A stretch of 64,000 bases of DNA from NCBI GenBank assembly GCA_905182165.1, contig CAJJAK010000008.1, positions 62,001 to 126,000 on the forward strand, given 5' to 3'. Shown one piece after another: positions 29,824 through 40,734 of this stretch; position 1 is the stretch's first letter, and every line of letters starts with the position of its first letter. Below the pieces are notes generated by a model, which was given only the letters and a program-made list of their open reading frames with translations, did no database searches and had not been told where the DNA came from. Made by a program: the position numbers and the translations under genes. The DNA comes from an uncultured Paracoccaceae bacterium (GTDB lineage: Bacteria; Pseudomonadota; Alphaproteobacteria; Rhodobacterales; Rhodobacteraceae).

Positions 29824-32313
29824 ATGAAAACGCATGTTAAAGCCTTAGTCGTTGGTGGAGGCGCTGTAGGGACTGGTATAGCTTATCATTTGGCTAAATT
29901 TGGCTGGAAAGATGTTATGTTATTGGAACGTGACGAATTAACGTCTGGTTCCACTTGGCACGCAGCTGGTTTATTACCCTTGTTCAATATGTCCTATGCG
30001 ACAACTCACATTCACGATTATTCAGTTAGGTTTTATAAGGAGCTTGAGAAAGAAACAGGTCTAAATGCAGGGTTTTCAGTTGTTGGAAATTTACGAATGG
30101 CTCAAACAAAAGAGCGTATGGATGAATACATGTTATATGCCTCCACAGCAGAGACGGTTGGAATTCCTTATGAGTGGTTAACACCAACCCAAATAAAAGA
30201 CCGTTGGCCTTTGATAAATACTGGTGATCTTGAGGGAGCAATATATCATCCAACAGATGGCTATATTAATCCAGCAGATGTTACCATGGCGATGGCAAAA
30301 GGAGCGCGCCAAAGAGGTGTAATAATTGATCGCAAATGGCAAGTAGATGGTTATGAGTGGACAGGCTCTGCCTGGAATGTAACTTGTACTAAAATGGTAG
30401 AAAAGGGAGGTAATTTATTACCTTCAGATGAAAAGAGAATAATTAGTGCTGAACATGTTGTTACGGCAACTGGAAATCACGCACAAAGAACAGCTAAACT
30501 TTTAAACCTAAAGATCCCTGCAATACCGGTTGAGCATCAATTTATCGTGACTGATCAGGATCCTACTTTGGTTGATTGGCGGAAGAACAATCCAGAGCAT
30601 CCCGTTATTCGAGATGCTGATGCTCAATCGTATGTAAGAGAAGAACGCGGTGGTTGGATACTTGGGGTTTATGAAAAAAATGCCCCAGCACGATTTGAGT
30701 ATGGAGTGCCTGATAGCTTTCGTGCTGATTTATTTCAATTGGATTTAGAGAGAATTGAAGATCAGTACATGGCCATGATTCATCGGATCCCTTCATGTGA
30801 AAATTCTGGCTTAAAAGATGATTTTAATGGACCTATTTGTTACACGCCAGATGGTAATCCCTTGGTTGGTCCAGCGCCAGGTTTGCGCAATATGTGGCTT
30901 GCTGAAGGATTTAGTTTTGGTATTACAGCAGCTGGTGGTACGGGTTACTATATGGCACAAATGATGGTTAATGGAGAAGCTGAAATTGACATGGCTTCAC
31001 TAGATCCAAAGCGTTATGGAAAATGGATAACTACCGAGTTTACAGCTAGAAAGAATGAAGAATGCTATGATCACGTATATGTGCTTCATCATCCTGATGA
31101 GGAGAGGCCTGCTTCGCGACCTTTAAGAACTGCTCCAGCATATGATAGGCAAAAAACTCGTGGTGCTCAATTTGGATTTGTAAATGGTTGGGAAAGGCCA
31201 AATTATTTCGGACCAGAAAATGCAGACAAAGGATTTGATAAAAAGAGCCGATCTTTTAGGCGAGGATCCTGGTGGAAATATGCAGTTGAGGAAGCTAAAT
31301 CAATCAGAAATGGAGTAGGGTTGATAGATGCTACAGCTTTTACTAAGCATTTGTACTGGTCCTGGAGCAACTGCGTTTTTAGATTGGTTTACTTGTAATA
31401 AATTACCTAAGGTTGGTCGAATTAAATCTTACTTACGCATTAACTCCAAGTGGTACGACGAGAACTGAATATACGATTGTGCGAAATGGAGAGGATAATT
31501 ATTATCTTGTCTCAGCGGGGGCATGGACGGATTATGATGCTGACTACTTATATAAATCTATTGAAGATAAAGTAGAAGAATTTGGTTATATTGAAGTTCA
31601 CGATGTCACAAATCAGTGGGGTGTTTTTGCGATAGCTGGACCTAAAACTCGAGATGTGTTGCGTGAAGTAATAAAAGATGCAGACATTAATAAAGTTCTT
31701 TCTAATAAAAAGACAGTTGATGTTGTAAATGAATCAAATATTGGAACCATTTAAAGCTATTAGAGTGGCTTATACGGGCGAATTGGGATACGAACTTCAT
31801 CATCCAATGGAAATGCAAAATTATTTATTTGATTTACTGGAAGGTGCGGGAAAGAAATACGGAATGAAACTTGTTGGGGCTCGTGCTCAAAATTGGTTGA
31901 GACAAGAAAAGTCTTATAGAGCTTTTGGTACAGAGTTAGGTAGAGATGCCACTCCATTAGAAGCAGATTTATCACGGTTTATAGATTTAGATAAAATTTT
32001 TCAGGGTAAAGAAAAGATGCTTGAAAAAGGTATTAGATCAAAGTGTGTAACACTTTTAATTGATGGACCAGATGATGCTGACCCTTGGGGGCGAGAAGCG
32101 CTCTTTCACAATGATACAAAAGTTGGTCGACTTACTTCAGGAGGTTTTTCGGTTGTATTCAATAAACAAATTGGCATGGGATATGTCTCTGAGAAATTAG
32201 CAATTGTTGGGCAAGAGTTGGAAGTTTTGATCATGGGAAAACGTTGGGCTGCAAAAATTGTTGAAGATAGCCCTTATGATCCTAAAAATGAGAGTATCCG
32301 AGTTGATGGCTAA
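29824..32313 (+). CDS. FAD-dependent demethylase fused to GcvT domains (dimethylglycine/sarcosine dehydrogenase-like), frameshifted
   Basis: A protein of about 825 residues when repaired. The N-terminal DAO fold begins ALVVGGGAVGTGIAYHLAK, with ELTSGSTWHAAGLLP around the covalent-FAD region. The C-terminal half is a folate-binding aminomethyltransferase: YALTPSGTTRTEYTI, VAYTGELGYELHHP, LVGARAQNWLRQEKSYRAFGTELG. Such enzymes oxidise N-methyl groups of dimethylglycine or sarcosine and pass formaldehyde to tetrahydrofolate. Frame breaks lie near 31355-31425 and 31755. The 9 residues before VNESNIGT also look unlike the family. The start at 29824 has ggag seven bases upstream; an upstream TTG frame start is not credible. 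Confidence 0.88.
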
Positions 32314-32702
32314 TTCTTTATATTAGTATTAGTCTGTCGTTTTGCTTCTCTCTTTAAATGCATTCGGTAAATTATTGGCGCAAGTACTAAGTTGTAAGTT
32401 GATTTTGATAATAGATTTAATATTGGAATTTTTACTAGAGCCGCTAAAACTCGGTACTTTGGCATTTCAGACCATAAAACTCTAAAAGCCTCTATCCCCT
32501 CAAATTTATCACCGGCCTTAAATGCATAAAGTTTTTTTGCAGCATGATCTTGCGTTAAATTCCATTGATCTAAATTTACTTTATTTAAATCTATAAATGT
32601 TATTGGGAGGTTATTCTTAGTGACATACTTTTTGTAATGATTAATTTCGAAACGGCAAACAGGACAGTTCTCGTTATAGATTATTTCAGTTTTTTCATCC
32701 AT
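32310..32702 (-). CDS. DCC family (DUF393) thiol-disulfide-like protein
   Basis: An intact 130-residue protein. IIYNENCPVCRFEINHY is the DUF393 opening with a CxxC pair, followed by a thioredoxin-like pattern (ITFIDLNKVN) and the GIEAFRVLWSEMPKYRVLA segment. The C-terminal third is mildly hydrophobic, suggesting contact with the membrane. The family is thought to act in thiol-disulfide exchange, but the partner is unknown. Its last codons overlap the convergent FAD-GcvT gene by 4 bp. Confidence 0.8.
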   Translation of the reverse strand: MDEKTEIIYNENCPVCRFEINHYKKYVTKNNLPITFIDLNKVNLDQWNLTQDHAAKKLYAFKAGDKFEGIEAFRVLWSEMPKYRVLAALVKIPILNLLSKSTYNLVLAPIIYRMHLKREAKRQTNTNIKN

Positions 32703-32759
32703 ATACTTATAAATAGGTCAAAGTTTCTAAAAATCGATATGTAATTATTTTATTGAACT

Positions 32760-34118
32760 TTAAGTTATTAACTTCCCCCAAAGATCGTATTCAGAGGCGC
32801 CATCCACAGTCACTTTTACTATTTCCCCTACTGATAGTTTTTCAAAATTTTTATCAATGAATAAGTTGCCATCAATTTCGGGAGCATCTGCCATTGTTCT
32901 ACATGTCGCTCCATCAGACTCAATTGAGTCAATAATCACATCTAAATCTTTGCCTATTTTTTTCTCTAATTTAGTTTCAGAAATCTTTTGGGAAACCTCC
33001 ATTAATCTATTCTAGATCTTCTTTTACTTCTTTAGAACTATTTGGTTTGGCAGGTGATTAGAACTTGCGCCTTTAACATTTTCATATTGAAAGCATCCAA
33101 CTCGATCAAGTTGGGCTTCGATTAACCAATCAAGTAAGTGTTGAAATTCGTTTTCGCTCTCTCCTGGATATCCTACAATAAAAGTGGATCTGATGCTAAT
33201 ATCAGCACATTCATTTCGCCAAGCTCTGATTTCTTCTAAAGTTTTGCTACTTGCTGCGGGCCGTGACATTCTCTTCAGAACATCGGGATGAGAATGTTGA
33301 AAGGGTATATCCAGGTAAGGTAAAATATCTCCTTGCGCCATAAAGGGTATTAACTTTCTTACGTGCGGATATGGGTAAACATAATGTAATCTTATCCAAA
33401 CGCCCAGTGAACCAAGATCTCGAGCTAAGTCTACAATATGAGCACGATGTCCATTAATTTCCTTATATTTCAAATCTAAACCATAAGCGCTTGTATCTTG
33501 GGAGATAATTAGAAGTTCCTTAACCCCGTTATCTACTAATTTTTCTGCTTCCCTTAATATAGCGTGGGGTGGCCGACTATTTAGTTTTCCCCGCATGCTT
33601 GGAATTATGCAAAATTTACACTTGTGATTGCATCCTTCTGAAATTTTCAAGTAGCTATAATGTCTTGGTGTTAAAGATACATTTGTAGCTGGAAGTAGAT
33701 CAATAAAAGGATCAGGTCTTGCAGGGATAGCAGTGTGTACTGCGTCTAATACCTTTTCATATTGTTGAGGTCCTGTGACGGCAAGAACAGTTGGGTGTGC
33801 CCCTGTAATATATTCCGGGTCTGCACCAAGGCACCCAGTTACGATCACTTTTCCATTTTCTCTTAAGGCTTCGCCAATTGCGTCTAAGCTTTCGAGCTTG
33901 GCTGAGTCTAAAAAGCCACATGTGTTTACGATCACTGCCTCAGCATCGTTGTAATCTGACGAAATAGAGTATCCCTCTGCTCGAAGACGTGTCAATATTC
34001 TTTCGCTGTCTACCAATGCTTTAGGACAGCCAAGGCTCACAATACCAATCTTTGGCTGACCTAATCTTGTTTCTGATATTTTTTGTGCTTTGGCTAAGTC
34101 TGGAAAATTATAACTCAA
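32760..34118 (-). CDS. rimO: Ribosomal protein S12 methylthiotransferase, frameshifted
   Basis: A radical-SAM enzyme that methylthiolates an Asp of ribosomal protein S12. The N-terminal domain shows [20 protein letters not shown] and VTGCLGA, with the three Cys of the auxiliary cluster. The radical-SAM motif is [14 protein letters not shown]. The HYVYPYP and [13 protein letters not shown] segments follow. After [10 protein letters not shown] the frame shifts near 33040 and resumes as FMEVSQKI, ending in a TRAM domain ([13 protein letters not shown]) at 32760. Repaired length is about 450 residues. Confidence 0.92.
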
Positions 34119-34235
34119 TATTTTTCATAATAATGTTTGTACTTATATTATATTAAAAGCTTTTGCTTGAAAATAATAATTAATTTTAAAAGATTAATTA
34201 AACCTAAAATTATATATTTTTCTATTTATTAATTA

Positions 34236-34634
34236 TTAAATAGTATGTTTGCTTAAAAGATCATCTAGCATTAGACTTATGTCTTCAATAGAATTTGCTA
34301 TTATGTGAGTTACATTATCTTTTCGTTGAATTCGTCCAGTTACTTTGAGCATTCTTCCACCAATCACTTGGTTGCGAAATTTTTTGAAAATATTGGGCCA
34401 AATTATGATATTAGAAACACCAAATTCATCTTCTAATGTAAGAAAGATGACACCACTTGCTGTACTAGGTTTTTGACGAACCAAAACTAATCCTGCTACT
34501 GTAACTAGCGACCCATTGGGAGGAATATCTAATTTGTTATGTGGTAGAGCTGAGGGTGGTCGAGGCCACTTATGGTCTATTGTGTTAATTGCTTTCATGA
34601 GAACATAAGTAGAACAAAATAAGTTTCCTTTCAA
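34236..34634 (-). pseudogene. C-terminal OB-fold fragment of error-prone DNA polymerase DnaE2
   Basis: A 132-residue frame whose last 85 residues match the C-terminal OB domain of DnaE2/ImuC: VTVAGLVLVRQKPSTASGVIFLTLEDE, then IIIWPNIFKKFRNQV and GRIQRKDNVTHIIA. The polymerase, PHP and thumb domains are absent, and no imuA or imuB lies near. The first 45 residues (WPRPPSALPHN and around) are not recognisable. A possible start is ATG 34598. It may be a true remnant of a lost mutasome, a stand-alone OB protein, or another assembly fragment. Confidence 0.65.
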
Positions 34635-34766
34635 TAGTTTAAATTTATTATGACGTTTTAGTATTAGTAAATGACGCAGTTTGTAACCATGTGTAAAATT
34701 AGGTACTGGTAATTGAAATTAAAAAAATATATTCAAAATTGAAAAAAATACTGGTCTGATGTGTAA

Positions 34767-35114
<348 letters not shown>

Positions 35115-35122
35115 AATAATTC

Positions 35123-36388
35123 TCATTCATCAATTACCTTATAACCAATGTCTTTTCTATAAAAGCCATCTTTCCAATTAATTTCTTCAATCATTTTATA
35201 TGCTTTTACTTTAGCTTCTTGAATGCTTGAGCCTCTTGCAGTCGCGTTCAATACCCTTCCACCATTTGCAATAATATGTTCACCATCTTTTTTAGTCCCT
35301 GCATGAAAGAGCATTTTGGTGCTATCCTCTTCAATACTATCAGATCCTAATATTTTAGAACCCTTAATGTATTTATTTGGATATCCGTTTGTAGCTATAA
35401 CTACTGTTAAAGCATGATCATTTGCCCAAACAACTCTCACTTCGTTTAACTTTTTTTCACAAGTGGCTAATATTAGATCCAATATTTGACCACCTAAGCG
35501 CATCATTAAAACCTGACATTCAGGATCACCAAATCGAGTGTTAAATTCTACTAATTTTGGTTCGGCGTCTTTTATCATTAAACCTGCGTATAAAACTCCT
35601 TTATAAGGTGTCCCTCTTTTTTTCATTTCATTTAGACAAGGCTTTACAATCTTTGAGATTGCTTTGTCTTCAATTTCTTTGGTTAAGATTGGTGCTGGTG
35701 AGTATGCGCCCATTCCTCCAGTATTTGGTCCTTTATCCTCGTCATATGCTCTTTTGTGATCTTGAGCTGTTCCTAAAATTATATTTTCGCCATCACATAG
35801 CATGAATAAAGAGACTTCTTCTCCATCCATAAATTCTTCGATAACAACTTCAGCACCTGCATCGCCATAATGCCCACCAAACATATCTTTTAGCGCGTTG
35901 GTCGCTTCTGAAGGTGTGGACGCAATAACTACACCTTTACCTGAGGCGAGCCCATCCGCTTTTATTACCAATGGATAATTTTTGTTTTGTATAAAGCCTA
36001 TAGCGGGTTCTTGATTTTTAAAATGCTTGTATTTTGCAGTAGGTGCTTCACAAAGAAAACAAATTTCTTTCGTAAAAAGCTTTGATGATTCCAGTTTCGA
36101 TGCTTCTAATGAGGGACCAAATGTTAATATCCCCGCATCATTCAATATATCTGAAACTCCACAAGAGAGTGGCTCTTCCGGACCTATAATAACTAGATCT
36201 ACATTGTTGTCTTGGCACCAGCTTTTTACAACATACCCGTCATTAATGTTTATTTCTATGCAATTTGCTATTTTTGCAATTCCTGCATTCCCTGGTGAAC
36301 AAGTTAGTTTTGCACATTTAGGGTTTTGTTTTATCGCCCATGCGATTGAATGTTCACGTCCACCACCGCCTAATATTAGTATATGCAA
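35123..36388 (-). CDS. purD: Phosphoribosylamine-glycine ligase
   Basis: PurD forms GAR from phosphoribosylamine, glycine and ATP in purine synthesis. The protein is intact, about 421 residues. HILILGGGGREHSIAW is the N-terminus; the ATP-grasp domain has VIKADGLASGKGV and GVLYAGLM, and EFNTRFGDPECQ is the catalytic signature. The frame is open from 36496, but the true start is TTG 36388: an aaggag ribosome site sits six bases upstream, the conserved sequence begins there, and the extra 36 residues are not family-like. It is divergent from xseA with 67 bp between. Confidence 0.95.
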   Translation of the reverse strand: MHILILGGGGREHSIAWAIKQNPKCAKLTCSPGNAGIAKIANCIEININDGYVVKSWCQDNNVDLVIIGPEEPLSCGVSDILNDAGILTFGPSLEASKLESSKLFTKEICFLCEAPTAKYKHFKNQEPAIGFIQNKNYPLVIKADGLASGKGVVIASTPSEATNALKDMFGGHYGDAGAEVVIEEFMDGEEVSLFMLCDGENIILGTAQDHKRAYDEDKGPNTGGMGAYSPAPILTKEIEDKAISKIVKPCLNEMKKRGTPYKGVLYAGLMIKDAEPKLVEFNTRFGDPECQVLMMRLGGQILDLILATCEKKLNEVRVVWANDHALTVVIATNGYPNKYIKGSKILGSDSIEEDSTKMLFHAGTKKDGEHIIANGGRVLNATARGSSIQEAKVKAYKMIEEINWKDGFYRKDIGYKVIDE

Positions 36389-36455
36389 AAAAGTCTCCTT
36401 GGCCTTGTGATAAAGTAGTTTTAAGGTGAGTCTATAATAGTGACAAGAGAACAAG

Positions 36456-37846
36456 ATGAATGATTTAATAGATTTACCAGGTTTAGGAGGAAACACTCCA
36501 GAATTTTCTGTTTCTGAAATCTCTACGGGGATTAAAAAGCTAGTAGAAACTGAATTTAACCATGTTAGAGTTAGGGGTGAGCTGGGACGTGTTTCGAAAC
36601 CAGCATCTGGACATATTTATCTAGATTTAAAAGATGATAAGGCTGTTTTAGCTGGGGTAATGTGGAAGGGTACAGTTTCTAAGCTTAATATAAGCCCAGA
36701 AGAAGGGATGGAAGTCATTGTAACTGGCCGTTTAACAACTTTTCCAGGTCAGTCAAAATACCAAATCATAATTGAGCAACTTACTCCGGCTGGAGCAGGT
36801 GCTCTAATCCTGAAATTCAAAAAAGAAAAAAAGAATTAAGTGCAGAAGGCATATTCGATAAAAAAAATAAAAAGGAAATTCCATATTTACCTGTTCATAT
36901 TGGAGTGATTACTTCACCGTCTGGCGCAGTTATAAAGGATATAATGCATCGATTGAATGATCGTTTCCCATCCAGAGTAACTATCTGGCCTGTGGTGGTT
37001 CAGGGGGAAAAATGTGCTCAAGAAGTAACTGATGCAATAATTGGATTTAATGAACTAATCGATAAACCTGATGTCATTATTGTCGCGAGAGGTGGGGGAT
37101 CTCTTGAAGATTTGTGGGGGTTTAATGAAGAAATAGTTGTTCGAGCTGTATTTAATTCTAAAATTCCTATAATTTCTGCTATTGGGCATGAAACGGATAC
37201 GACCTTAATTGATTTTGTTGCAGATGTACGAGCTCCAACTCCATCCGCTGCTGCAGAAATGGTTGTTCCAGTCAGGCAAGAATTATTATTGGCATTGTCT
37301 AGTTTAGACAATCGGCTCCAACGTTCATTAATTTTGCTTTTACAAAATAAAAAACAACGAATTTCTGATTTAAGTAGGGGATTGCCTAAAGGGGAAAAAA
37401 TATTTGGTGTCTAATATGAATGAAACTGAAAAACTTCCACTTTCTGCTTTTATGCCACAGCACCCGTTTAAAGATTGTATCTATATCGGCTAAGATAAAT
37501 ATTAAAGTTTTAGAACAATCAATATCCCATAAAAAAATAGAAGTAAGTTCCGTTGAAAAACAACTCCATCGTGTGATGTTTAATAGTTTTGAACAATTAG
37601 GTCAAAAACTAAAATCAACTGAAAGGTTGAGGCAAAACTTAGGTTATAGAGAAACTTTGAAGCGTGGTTACGTGGTTTTAAGAGATGGTGGAGGGCCACT
37701 AACCTCCGCTGAAAAGGCCTTCTAGTTCAGAAGGTCCAATAACGGCTGAATTCTTTGATGGAAGTTTATTATTGAAGGATGGACCAACACGAAAAATTAA
37801 GTCAAAAAAACAGGATGTTTATAAAAATCAAGGAAAATTACTTTAA
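36456..37846 (+). CDS. xseA: Exodeoxyribonuclease VII large subunit, several frameshifts
   Basis: XseA, with XseB, degrades single-stranded DNA. The N-terminal OB domain shows FSVSEISTGIKKLVETEFNHVRVRGE and GHIYLDLKDD. The catalytic core has GVITSPSGAVIKDIMHRL, VVVQGE, ARGGGSLEDLWGFN and SAIGHETDTTLIDFVADVRAPTPSAAAE. Frame breaks fall near 36810 (after GAGALI), 37410-37480 and 37720. The tail GYVVLRDGGGPLTSAEKA resumes as SSEGPITAEFFDGSLLL with a stop at 37846. Repaired length is about 460 residues. No xseB is in view. Confidence 0.92.
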
Positions 37847-37972
37847 ACGTTGATAACTTTAAGTTTGGTTCTGATATTAAAATTCTAAAAAAATTATATA
37901 TATTGTTATAAAGTACTTTAATATTTAACGCTGCTTGTTTAATCCTAATTCATAGCAAGCGCAGAGGTAAAA

Positions 37973-39193
37973 ATGTCATTTTTTTCTAAATTAAAAAACC
38001 GTTTGTTTAGATCTTCTTCAAAATTAAGTGATGGGCTTGACGCGATTGTCAATGATGGTGGTGAAGAGGAGGAAGAGAATAATAATGAAAATGCTATTCA
38101 ACCTTTGAATCATAATCTTGAAGACTTTGCTCTACAACCCGAATCCGAACTAGAACCAGAGCCTGCACCTGAACCTGAACCAGAGCCAGAACCTGAACCA
38201 GAGCCAGAACCTGTACCTGACCTGAACCTGACCAGAGCCAGAACCTGAACCAGAGCCTAGAACCTGACCAGAGCCTGCTTAAACCAGAGCCTGAACCAAA
38301 AAAAAAGAATAACTTTATTAACCGAATATTAGGCAGAGATCGGGGTAATAAGGTAATTAGAAGAGCGTTAAATGATGAGATGGTGGAAAGTTTAGAGGAG
38401 CTTTTGATAACTTCAGATATGGGCGTAGAAACATCATTGCGAGTGGCGAGCAATATGGCATCAGGTAAATTTGGTAAAAAATTGAGTACAGAAGAAATTA
38501 AAGATCTATTATCTATTGAAATTACAAATATTTTAGAACCAGTTGCTAAACCAATGCCACTTTATAAAAAAAAACCACAAGTTGTTTTAGTAGTTGGCGT
38601 TAATGGTTCTGGGAAAACTACAACAATTGGAAAACTAGCTGCTCAATTTAAAGCAGCTGGTAAAACAGTAATAATTGCAGCTGGAGATACCTTTCGAGCA
38701 GCTGCGGTAGAGCAATTACAAGTATGGGGAGATCGTGCTGGAGTTCCTGTACTAACCGCTCCAGAAGGTTCAGATCCAGCTAGTTTATCATTTGATGCTA
38801 TGCAAAAGGCTCAAGATGAGGGCGTGGATTTATTAATGATTGATACAGCAGGAAGATTACAAAATAAAAAAGATTTGATGGAAGAGTTAGCTAAAATTGT
38901 TCGGGTAATAAGAAAGAAAGACGAAACTGCGCCACATAATACGCTTCTTGTCTTGGATGCAACAACAGGACAGAACGCCTTAAGTCAGGTTGAAACTTTT
39001 AAAAAAATCTCTTGCTGATTCTGGCCTCATCATGACTAAATTAGATGGGACAGCAAAAGGTGGAGTTTTAGTTGCATTGGCTGATAAGTTTAACTTGCCA
39101 ATTCACGCCATAGGTGTTGGTGAAAAAATTGAAGACCTTCAGCCATTTGATCCAAAAGAATTTGCGGATGCTCTGACTGGCCGGGATAGTTGA
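37973..39193 (+). CDS. ftsY: Signal recognition particle receptor FtsY, frameshifted in the Pro-Glu repeat and in the GTPase domain
   Basis: This GTPase docks SRP-ribosome complexes at the membrane. The N-terminus (SFFSKLKNRLFRSSSK) is basic and amphipathic, followed by an acidic linker and a Pro-Glu repeat from about 38130 to 38300. The NG domain has VNGSGKTTTIGKLAAQ (P-loop), AAGDTFRAAAVEQL, MIDTAGRLQN and TKLDGTAKGG. Indels within the repeat break the frame, and the GTPase frame resumes by 38330. An extra A in a run of A near 39001 breaks it again at VETFKK, resuming SLADSGLIMTKLDG. Repaired length is about 405 residues. Confidence 0.93.
38140..38300 (+). repeat. Pro-Glu codon repeat within ftsY
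   Basis: Repeats of the six bases cctgaa/ccagag encode (EP)n over about 26 codons. The period breaks several times between 38210 and 38290, where the frame is lost. Such low-complexity acidic linkers are common in alphaproteobacterial FtsY and are prone to slippage and sequencing error. Confidence 0.8.
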
Positions 39194-40092
39194 GTGAATT
39201 CATATTCAATATTGAAGGAACAGAGTATGGCCGCAATTTAGCCTTATGGTTAGTTTTAATCGCTGCCGTGTTGCACGCATCTTTTGGTGCATTGCAAAAA
39301 GGTCGACATGACCCTTGGTTATCCAGAGGTTCAATAGATATAAATTACTTTATGATTATGTTGCCAGTAGCGCTTTTTGTGGTTCCATGGCCAGAACCAA
39401 AAATGTGGCCTATTTTTTTCTGTGCTTGGTTAATACATACGATCTACAAATGGTTTCAGGCTGAAGCTTATTCTAGGGGCGCTTATACGGTCGTTTACCC
39501 TATTGTTAGAGGTACAAGTCCAATCCTTACAATATTTATAGCTGGAATTTTGTTTGGTGAAAAGTTCTCAATTATTCAATGGGTAGGGGTTTTAACAATG
39601 TGTATCGGGATATTTGGTATTGCTTTGTATAATTTATTTAAAACTTCTGCGTACAGAGATATTTTAAAAATGGCGATTATATTGGCGATTTTAACAGGGG
39701 TAGGGGCTGCAGCATATACTGCTTTTGATGCTTATGGGATACGACAAACAGTGGATCCTTTTACTTTTATCGCCTGGTTGTTTGTTTTTGATGGAGTTGT
39801 TTTTCCAATTATTGCAATTTGGCGACTTAGAAATATGACAAATATTCCTACTTTGGGACCTTTATATTTAAGAGGATTATGTGGTGGAATAATTGCTATA
39901 TTAAGTTTTGGCGCAATTATGATGGCAACTCGTTTGGATAAGGTTGGTGAGGCTGCAGTATTAAGAGAAACTTCAACAATATTTGCTGCAATTATCGGGT
40001 ATATCTTTTTAAAAGAAACAGTTGGAATAGTTAGGTTTTTAATGATAGCTTTAATCGCTATTGGTGCAGTTACTGTTGAATTGGGAAGTTAG
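39190..40092 (+). CDS. EamA/DMT superfamily transporter
   Basis: An intact 300-residue inner-membrane protein with ten predicted hydrophobic helices in two EamA repeats. Helix 1 holds LVLIAAVLHASFGALQKGR; YTVVYPIVRGTSPILT and EAAVLRETSTIFAAIIGYIFLKE are the repeat signatures at the ends of helices 3 and 8. It starts at TTG 39190, overlapping the ftsY stop, so translation may be coupled. The substrate is unknown; the family exports metabolites and amino acids. Confidence 0.82.
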   Translation: MSEFIFNIEGTEYGRNLALWLVLIAAVLHASFGALQKGRHDPWLSRGSIDINYFMIMLPVALFVVPWPEPKMWPIFFCAWLIHTIYKWFQAEAYSRGAYTVVYPIVRGTSPILTIFIAGILFGEKFSIIQWVGVLTMCIGIFGIALYNLFKTSAYRDILKMAIILAILTGVGAAAYTAFDAYGIRQTVDPFTFIAWLFVFDGVVFPIIAIWRLRNMTNIPTLGPLYLRGLCGGIIAILSFGAIMMATRLDKVGEAAVLRETSTIFAAIIGYIFLKETVGIVRFLMIALIAIGAVTVELGS

Positions 40093-40106
40093 AGGAAAAT
40101 ATATTG

Positions 40107-40707
40107 ATGGAAAAGAATAAGATACATCCTTTGCTAAAAATGGCTTTAGAATTAGGACCAATAATTATATTTTTTATTGGTTATGGTAAAATTAAAGACC
40201 AAGTATTTGTAATATCTGGAAGGGAATATGAAGGTTTTATTGTAGCTACAGCTTTATTTATTCCTTTTGATATTGACTACCACAGCAATACTTTGGGCAT
40301 TGACTGGAAAATTATCAAAAATGCAATTAATGACTGCTTTACTCGTGGTCGTCTTTGGTGGTCTTGGTATTTGGTTTAATGATGAGCGATTTTTTAAGAT
40401 GAAACCTACTATGATTTATTTACTATTTGGTGGAATTTTAGGTTATGGATTGTTAAAAGGGCAATCTTATTTACGTACTGTTATGGATGGTGCTTTGCCG
40501 ATGGATCAAACCGGCTGGATGATTTTAACTAAACGATTCATGATGTTTTTCTTTGGGTTAGCTATTGCAAATGAAGCTATCTGGCGCACACTATCTACGG
40601 ATATATGGGTAAATTTTAAGACATTTGGCCTACCTATTGCAATGTTTGCATTTATTATTACTCAAGCTATGCTAAGTCGATATAGCATCGATAAACCAGA
40701 CAATTAA
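40107..40707 (+). CDS. yciB: Inner membrane septation protein (YciB/IspZ family), frameshifted
   Basis: A multi-helix protein of about 199 residues. PLLKMALELGPIIIFFIGY is the YciB opening, and TALLVVVFGGLGIWFNDERFFKMKPT is its most conserved block, followed by RTVMDGALPMDQTGW and ANEAIWR. One indel near 40268 (after ALFIP) separates the two frames. The family is linked to septation and envelope integrity. The order ftsY, EamA, yciB on one strand suggests an operon. Confidence 0.85.
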
Positions 40708-40734
40708 AACTAAGATTTAAACCACATTAGATAT

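Noticed and set aside
38094..38453. Minus-strand ORF with alternating Ser-Gly/Leu-Trp codons opposite the ftsY repeat
   Set aside because: It is the antisense reading of the Pro-Glu repeat and the codon pattern is dictated by that repeat.
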